A DNA stretch of 10,560 bases from Haloquadratum sp. J07HQX50 (GTDB lineage: Archaea; Halobacteriota; Halobacteria; Halobacteriales; Haloferacaceae), in contig KE356563.1 in assembly GCA_000416005.1 (NCBI GenBank), forward strand, positions 484,620-495,179, written 5' to 3'. The translations under genes were made by a program, and so were the position numbers. The notes under the pieces were generated by a model that did no database searches, was not told the origin of the DNA, and saw nothing but the letters and a program-made list of their open reading frames with translations. Of the stretch, positions 7,499-10,560 are shown one piece after another. Every line of letters begins with the position of its first letter. The first letter of the stretch is position 1.

Positions 7499-7743
7499 AT
7501 TTTCCCCTTGATTTGTATGATTCCGTTATTACTCGAAGTTTCTGACTCTTCGCCTGGGAGTTCGATCTGCTTGTGTGTCTCACCGCCATTCATTTGAGCC
7601 ACGATGATCGCCGTGTTTCCGACTGTTTCGATGTTGATGTCTGATACTGCTGGCCCGAAATCACTAACGACTACCCACTCGTTATCGTAGGTGTACTCTC
7701 GAAATGTAATGGCGTTTTGTTTGGTGTTTTGACGTGTATCCAT
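7495..7743 (-). CDS. Small Hsp20/alpha-crystallin-like protein (DUF7127-like), coupled to cdc48
   Basis: 82 residues, acidic, predicted all-beta. I recognise it as the haloarchaeal DUF7127-type family with an Hsp20-like fold. Seen: an aromatic start [17 protein letters not shown], alternating hydrophobic strands ([16 protein letters not shown]), ELPGE, and a final NNGIIQI that resembles the NGVL-x-I strand of small heat-shock proteins. It is shorter than a full alpha-crystallin domain and lacks long N- and C-terminal arms, so large oligomers are less likely. Its TGA shares bases with the cdc48 ATG. A TATA box at 7773-7778 precedes it. Being first in the cdc48 operon suggests a substrate-holding or adaptor role for Cdc48, which is inference. 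The family name comes from memory. Confidence 0.75.
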   Translation of the reverse strand: MDTRQNTKQNAITFREYTYDNEWVVVSDFGPAVSDINIETVGNTAIIVAQMNGGETHKQIELPGEESETSSNNGIIQIKGKI

Positions 7744-7772
7744 TATCGGTAACTCAAAGTTAGTGTCGGTAG

Positions 7773-7778
7773 TATAAA
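7773..7778 (-). promoter_or_regulatory. TATA box of the Hsp20-like/cdc48 operon
   Basis: On the minus strand the sequence reads ATATTTATAC, with TTTATA at 7778-7773, 30 bases before the ATG at 7743. Transcription would begin within a few bases of the start codon. It is the strongest TATA match in the region and implies one promoter for both genes. Confidence 0.6.
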
Positions 7779-7792
7779 TATCTTATGTACAA

Positions 7793-7839
7793 AACCGCAA
7801 TACGACGATATGAATATACACATGTCATGAATTGCGGTT
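7793..7839. promoter_or_regulatory. 9-bp inverted repeat upstream of the Hsp20-like/cdc48 promoter
   Basis: AACCGCAAT (7793-7801) is perfectly repeated in inverse orientation as ATTGCGGTT (7831-7839) with a 29-base spacer that includes ACATGT. The near half begins 15 bases upstream of the TATA box; the far half ends about 40 bases after the panB stop. It could be an operator or activator site for the operon, or a panB transcript 3' hairpin. Spacing of about four helical turns centre to centre would suit a protein bridging two sites. Confidence 0.4.
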
Positions 7840-7881
7840 CACACTATACGCGGTGGCTATCATTCTTGATAGATACCATTT

Positions 7882-8664
7882 TTACTCTGCATCTGACGGA
7901 AACCGGTGCGATTCAACAGCGTCGCGATACGACTCGACTGCAGTCTCTATTTCTTGTCGAACCGAGCCGAACTCCTGAGCAAACGGCGGGGGGTCCTCAC
8001 TCATACCGAGAACATCATGTATTACCAGCACTTGACCGTCACAGTGTGGACCCGCTCCGATTCCGATTGTCGGGATGTCAACAACCTGCGTGATTCGCTG
8101 AGCCAATGAGTGTGGAATGTGCTCTAACACAGTTGCAAACGCACCCGCACTTGCGTGGCGCTCAGCCAACTTCACAAGCCTTTCAGCATCCTCCGGAGTG
8201 TCACCCTGCTGTTGATAGCCTGCTTCTTTCACACGCTGGGGAGTTAGGCCTATATGAGCCATAACGGGAATTCCAAGCTCAACAAGTCGACTTGTCAGCT
8301 CAATGGTGTGGGATCCTGACTCAATCTTGACCGCATCAGCTCCGGCTTGCTTAATTAATCTGCCGCAATTTCTTATACTCTCTGCTTGCTCTACTCCTGT
8401 GGAGAGAAACGGGAGATCAGCCACCACGAGTGTTTCATCAGTCACTTTCGTGATTGCGTCTGTGCGTGATACGATTGCATCAAGTTCGACGGGTAGCGTT
8501 GAGCCATAGCCTAACACCGTCTCACCCATGCTGTCGCCAACGAGGATCATATCAATATCGCATGACTCAACAATTGATGCAGTCACCGCATCATACGCAG
8601 TGAGCATAGTAAGTGGTGCAGAACTGTCATTTTTAGAGGAGCGAATCGTACGAACGCTTGGCAT
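7882..8664 (-). CDS. panB: 3-methyl-2-oxobutanoate hydroxymethyltransferase (ketopantoate hydroxymethyltransferase)
   Basis: 260 residues, the usual PanB length. The enzyme adds a hydroxymethyl group from 5,10-methylene-tetrahydrofolate (or an archaeal pterin equivalent) to 3-methyl-2-oxobutanoate to make ketopantoate, leading to pantoate and coenzyme A. It is a Mg-dependent TIM barrel. Seen: LTMLTAYDA (18-26), LVGDSMG (41-47) with metal ligand Asp44, VADLPF (81-86) with Asp83, VKIESG (112-117) with Lys113 and Glu115, catalytic Glu181 in LEHIP, and GIGAGPHCDGQVLV with HDVLGM (201-221). These positions agree with the E. coli enzyme residues. The motif usually read FGGY is EAGY here, a small change. 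It stands alone: about 140 bases separate it from the Hsp20-like gene, and its own TATA box precedes it. Confidence 0.95.
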   Translation of the reverse strand: MPSVRTIRSSKNDSSAPLTMLTAYDAVTASIVESCDIDMILVGDSMGETVLGYGSTLPVELDAIVSRTDAITKVTDETLVVADLPFLSTGVEQAESIRNCGRLIKQAGADAVKIESGSHTIELTSRLVELGIPVMAHIGLTPQRVKEAGYQQQGDTPEDAERLVKLAERHASAGAFATVLEHIPHSLAQRITQVVDIPTIGIGAGPHCDGQVLVIHDVLGMSEDPPPFAQEFGSVRQEIETAVESYRDAVESHRFPSDAE

Positions 8665-8687
8665 ACTAACAATGCTGTCAGGCTACA

Positions 8688-8693
8688 ATTAAA
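8688..8693 (-). promoter_or_regulatory. TATA box of panB
   Basis: On the minus strand the sequence reads AATAATTTAATTG, with TTTAAT at 8693-8688, centred about 26 bases before the panB ATG at 8664. This predicts a leaderless message. Confidence 0.5.
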
Positions 8694-8699
8694 TTATTC

Positions 8700-9570
8700 G
8701 TAGGAACCCACAATCCACTATTTGAACTCAAGACTTCGTGTCAACTACCCCTGAATAATCAACGAGGTTTCGTTGTCGACCGCATTATACCACAGGCGAA
8801 TCATGTTCCTTCCGGCCGCCGATGAAGATTTGCTCCGAACCCACACTCAAACACGCGGTGTGTCGATGAAGATCGCTCAACAAAGATCACACTCCGACGA
8901 CTCCCCCGCCTCCCCACCGTCAGCGGGGGATTGTGAGAGGAGTTTCACTTCAACTCCCGTAGTCATCGTCAGAGTTCTTAGCCGTGTTTGTGAGTCTCTG
9001 ACCGTCTCCGCTCATGCGATTTCGTCACGTAAATGAATAGTTCCCTGTCAGTTTGACCCTCCGAGATAGCTCGAAAGAGCCAGCTCCTCTCGTCATCCCA
9101 GAGATCACTGTTCGACCCCGAGATACTTATCATGCTCATGTGTAGCGATTGCGGTGGACGCACCCTATACATCGTAAAAAGACATATGTAGAGGATATAT
9201 GACAATCAAAAATTGTACTTACAGATATGTACGCAGATCTAAATAGAACACTGCCGATTTTCGCCAGCAGACCCGACAATTGAACTGGGCAAGCCGCTGT
9301 CGAGTCAAGAAGGTGTCTACGGGCAACTGGCAGTTAGCTCAGTGTGTGCCACGAGGTTCGAGTGATACTCAAATCGAGGTCGCCCATGCCGACAGTCGTG
9401 AAATGAGTCACTCGAACTCCTTCATGAGGACGTGTAACGGCTTCTTGCCAGAGCCACTGACTGGCCAGCAAACCTGAGATACTCACCCATCAGGGCTGAC
9501 CTGCTCGATTCACACTGGTGAGAGGCCCGTCTCTTGAGACATGAGAGGATGTCATCTCCTTTTCAAAAAC
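8700..9570. other. Long region without a convincing gene, with IS-end-like hairpins
   Basis: About 870 bases between the panB promoter and the promoter of the membrane-protein gene. Short open frames occur on both strands, but none has family features I recognise. The most protein-like is on the minus strand at 8978-9205, with an acidic middle (DLWDDERSWLF). Two tandem stem-loops stand at 8902-8957. The stretch 9150-9260 is AT-rich (poly-A and ATATAT patches, a small ACAAT/ATTGT stem at 9202-9216). The remainder at 9270-9540 is more GC-rich and looks like unrelated or decayed sequence. Long degenerate gaps of this sort are typical of Haloquadratum. Old transposon remains are likely but I cannot name the family. 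Confidence 0.5.
8902..8957 (+). repeat. Two tandem stem-loops, resembling an IS200/IS605-group right end or a small structured RNA
   Basis: The first stem is TCCCCCGC (8902-8909) with GCGGGGGA (8923-8930), 8 bp and a 13-base loop. Eight bases later GGAGTT (8939-8944) pairs with AACTCC (8952-8957) over 7 bases. The first hairpin resembles the one at 2853-2874 in form (a TCCC...GGGA stem followed by TT), so it may be the right end of a vanished tnpB-type element. No tnpB remains are seen just before it. Confidence 0.4.
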
Positions 9571-9578
9571 CGTCATAG

Positions 9579-9584
9579 ATTTAT
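9579..9584 (+). promoter_or_regulatory. TATA box of the membrane-protein/eIF2B-like operon
   Basis: ATTTAT lies about 25 bases before the GTG at 9607, consistent with leaderless transcription. It supports GTG 9607 as the start. Confidence 0.45.
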
Positions 9585-9606
9585 CCTCCTTCGATTTGAG
9601 TAAAGT

Positions 9607-9843
9607 GTGCAGCCTATTGAGGAGTATAACCCGGATGGTGTTGACTACGCGTGGGTAATGCAGATGACGTTCATATCAACCATCGTGATTGGGGCACCAC
9701 TCGTAACCCTCCTGTCATTAGGACACACACTACTGACGTGGGAAGAACGAGTCGAATTTGTGGTCAGAGTAGGAGCATGTATTTGGTTGCTAACGACAGT
9801 AATTATTTTTTTCTTTGCTCGGTCGCGGGCACATGACACCTGA
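9607..9843 (+). CDS. Small two-helix membrane protein (DUF5822-like)
   Basis: 78 residues starting with GTG. The sequence resembles the haloarchaeal DUF5822 family: a polar start with DGVDYAWVMQMTF (10-22), one membrane helix at about 15-38, a charged turn with TWEERVEF (44-51), and a second helix at about 52-71 ending in ARSRAHDT. The positive tail after the second helix, following the positive-inside tendency, suggests a cytoplasmic C-terminus. Function is unknown. The GTG is chosen because it lies the right distance after a TATA box and just before the conserved segment; the next internal ATG would remove the first part of helix 1. The stop overlaps or nearly overlaps the next gene, so the two are probably cotranscribed. 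I recall the same pairing in other haloarchaea. Confidence 0.72.
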   Translation: MQPIEEYNPDGVDYAWVMQMTFISTIVIGAPLVTLLSLGHTLLTWEERVEFVVRVGACIWLLTTVIIFFFARSRAHDT

Positions 9844-9892
9844 AAAGAGCAATTCCCGGAAGCATTTTGAAGAGCCTCAGCGATTTTTGTAT

Positions 9893-10560
9893 ATGATTGA
9901 TGAGACGATTGAAGAGATTCAAGAGATGCAGACACACAGTTCCTCTGTCGTTGCTGTCAAAGCGACGCAATCATTGACAGAGCTCTTAGATCGAGAGTAT
10001 GCGACACTCGATGAATTTGAGCGTGACTTGGAGCGGAATTTAGGTGCACTCAGACGTGCAAATACATCGCATGCCTCGCTATTTAATGCGATGCGCGCAA
10101 TTCGGGTTAACGTGGTTGATCGGTCAACGACAGTCGCAGATGCGAAGGAATTATTATCTGAGGTTATCACACGTATCGTCGAGGATGTACAGCACGGAAA
10201 GTCCCGAGCTGCAGAAAAAGCTGTCTCAACGTTCACAGATGGCGAGTGTATTCTGACTCACGACTTTTCTTCGACGGTTTTAGCGACGATTCGACAGGCT
10301 GTCAATCGTGATATTTCCATCACGGCGTATGTGACTGAGGCGCGTCCGCGATATCTGGGGCGAAAGACCGCACGGAGGCTAGCAAAAATTGAAGATGTAG
10401 AGCCAAGTCTACTGGTGGATGGGGCAGTCGGAGAGGTGTTACCGCGGTGTGACCGGGTTGTTCTTGGGATGGATTGTATTGTGGATGGTAAACTGTACAA
10501 CCGCATTGGAACCCTACCTATTGTCGCGACAGCCAACGCAGTTGATGTTCCAGTAACGGT
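9893..10560 (+). CDS. eIF2B-alpha/ribose-1,5-bisphosphate isomerase family protein, partial at the right edge
   Basis: 222 codons are visible and the frame is open at the edge; the family has about 280-320 residues. Relatives are eIF2B regulatory subunits, ribose-1,5-bisphosphate isomerase (AMP salvage) and MtnA. Seen: an N-terminal helical part with MQTHSSSVVAVKAT (12-25), ALRRANTSHASLFNAM (52-67), then a Rossmann part with ILTHDFSSTV (120-129), YVTEARPRYLGR (146-157), VDGAVGE and GMDCIVDGKLYNRIGT (192-207). The Asp194 of GMD corresponds to the catalytic Asp of the isomerases. The catalytic Cys of their THC motif is Asp124 here (THDFSS), nearer to eIF2B-type THxYS. So the sugar-phosphate or nucleotide fold is sure, isomerase activity is not. 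An in-frame ATG at 9833 would add 20 residues and overlap the upstream gene by 11 bases. The 9893 ATG is preferred because MIDETxEEI is, from memory, the common start. Confidence 0.88.
   Translation, partial: MIDETIEEIQEMQTHSSSVVAVKATQSLTELLDREYATLDEFERDLERNLGALRRANTSHASLFNAMRAIRVNVVDRSTTVADAKELLSEVITRIVEDVQHGKSRAAEKAVSTFTDGECILTHDFSSTVLATIRQAVNRDISITAYVTEARPRYLGRKTARRLAKIEDVEPSLLVDGAVGEVLPRCDRVVLGMDCIVDGKLYNRIGTLPIVATANAVDVPVT

Noticed and set aside
9326..9375. tRNA-like motifs: TAGCTCAGT followed by GGTTCGAG
   Set aside because: The two motifs resemble D-arm and T-arm consensus, but only about 19 bases separate them, too few for an anticodon arm, and no acceptor stem pairs around them.
9280..9477. 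65-codon plus-strand open frame in the long gap
   Set aside because: No recognisable family, no TATA box at a useful distance and low-information composition; probably chance or decayed sequence.
1..10560. CRISPR array, prophage or defence island
   Set aside because: No spaced direct repeats, integrase, phage structural genes or known defence domains are visible. The tnpB element is the only mobile element I can name.

Overview
The window looks like a chromosomal segment from a haloarchaeon, most likely Haloquadratum or a close relative. The proteins are acidic, and the replication, proteolysis and coenzyme A genes are of haloarchaeal type. The host genes have moderate GC with many A/T-ending codons, which is unusual for the class. 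Gaps between genes are long, and most starts sit about 25-30 bases after a TATA-like box, as expected for leaderless or short-leader transcripts. The genus is inferred from style and remembered sequences, not from a search.

Layout, left to right. (1) Positions 1-1188, minus strand: a HisD (histidinol dehydrogenase) family protein that runs off the left edge. Its fold-level motifs are recognisable, but the catalytic and zinc-binding residues visible here are replaced. (2) About 1241-2880, plus strand: a decayed IS200/IS605-group element of the IS1341 (tnpB-only) kind. It has a hairpin near each end, an intact 39-codon AbrB-like gene and a tnpB broken by frameshifts and a stop. (3) 3115-5001, plus strand: a two-gene replication operon, priS (primase catalytic subunit) and a Gins51-type GINS gene. 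(4) 7743-5237, minus strand: a small Hsp20-like gene overlapping the start of cdc48, a two-ring AAA ATPase. This operon converges on priS-gins. (5) 8664-7882, minus strand: panB, for pantoate and coenzyme A synthesis. (6) 8665-9606: about 940 bases without a convincing gene, containing two tandem stem-loops at 8902-8957. (7) 9607 to the right edge, plus strand: a small two-helix membrane protein (DUF5822-like) followed by an eIF2B-alpha/ribose-1,5-bisphosphate isomerase family gene that runs off the window.

How they fit together: priS and GINS act at the replication fork. Cdc48 with its Hsp20-like partner is a protein-remodelling module, and in eukaryotes Cdc48/p97 dismantles the GINS-containing replicative helicase, so the neighbourhood is suggestive. 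PanB and the eIF2B-family protein are separate metabolic or regulatory functions.

I see no CRISPR array, rRNA or tRNA, and no convincing new multi-gene system. The points most worth a second look are the active-site-less HisD homologue, the AbrB-plus-TnpB transposon, the eIF2B-family protein lacking the isomerase cysteine, the 9-bp inverted repeat upstream of the Hsp20-cdc48 promoter, and the tandem hairpins in the long gap.
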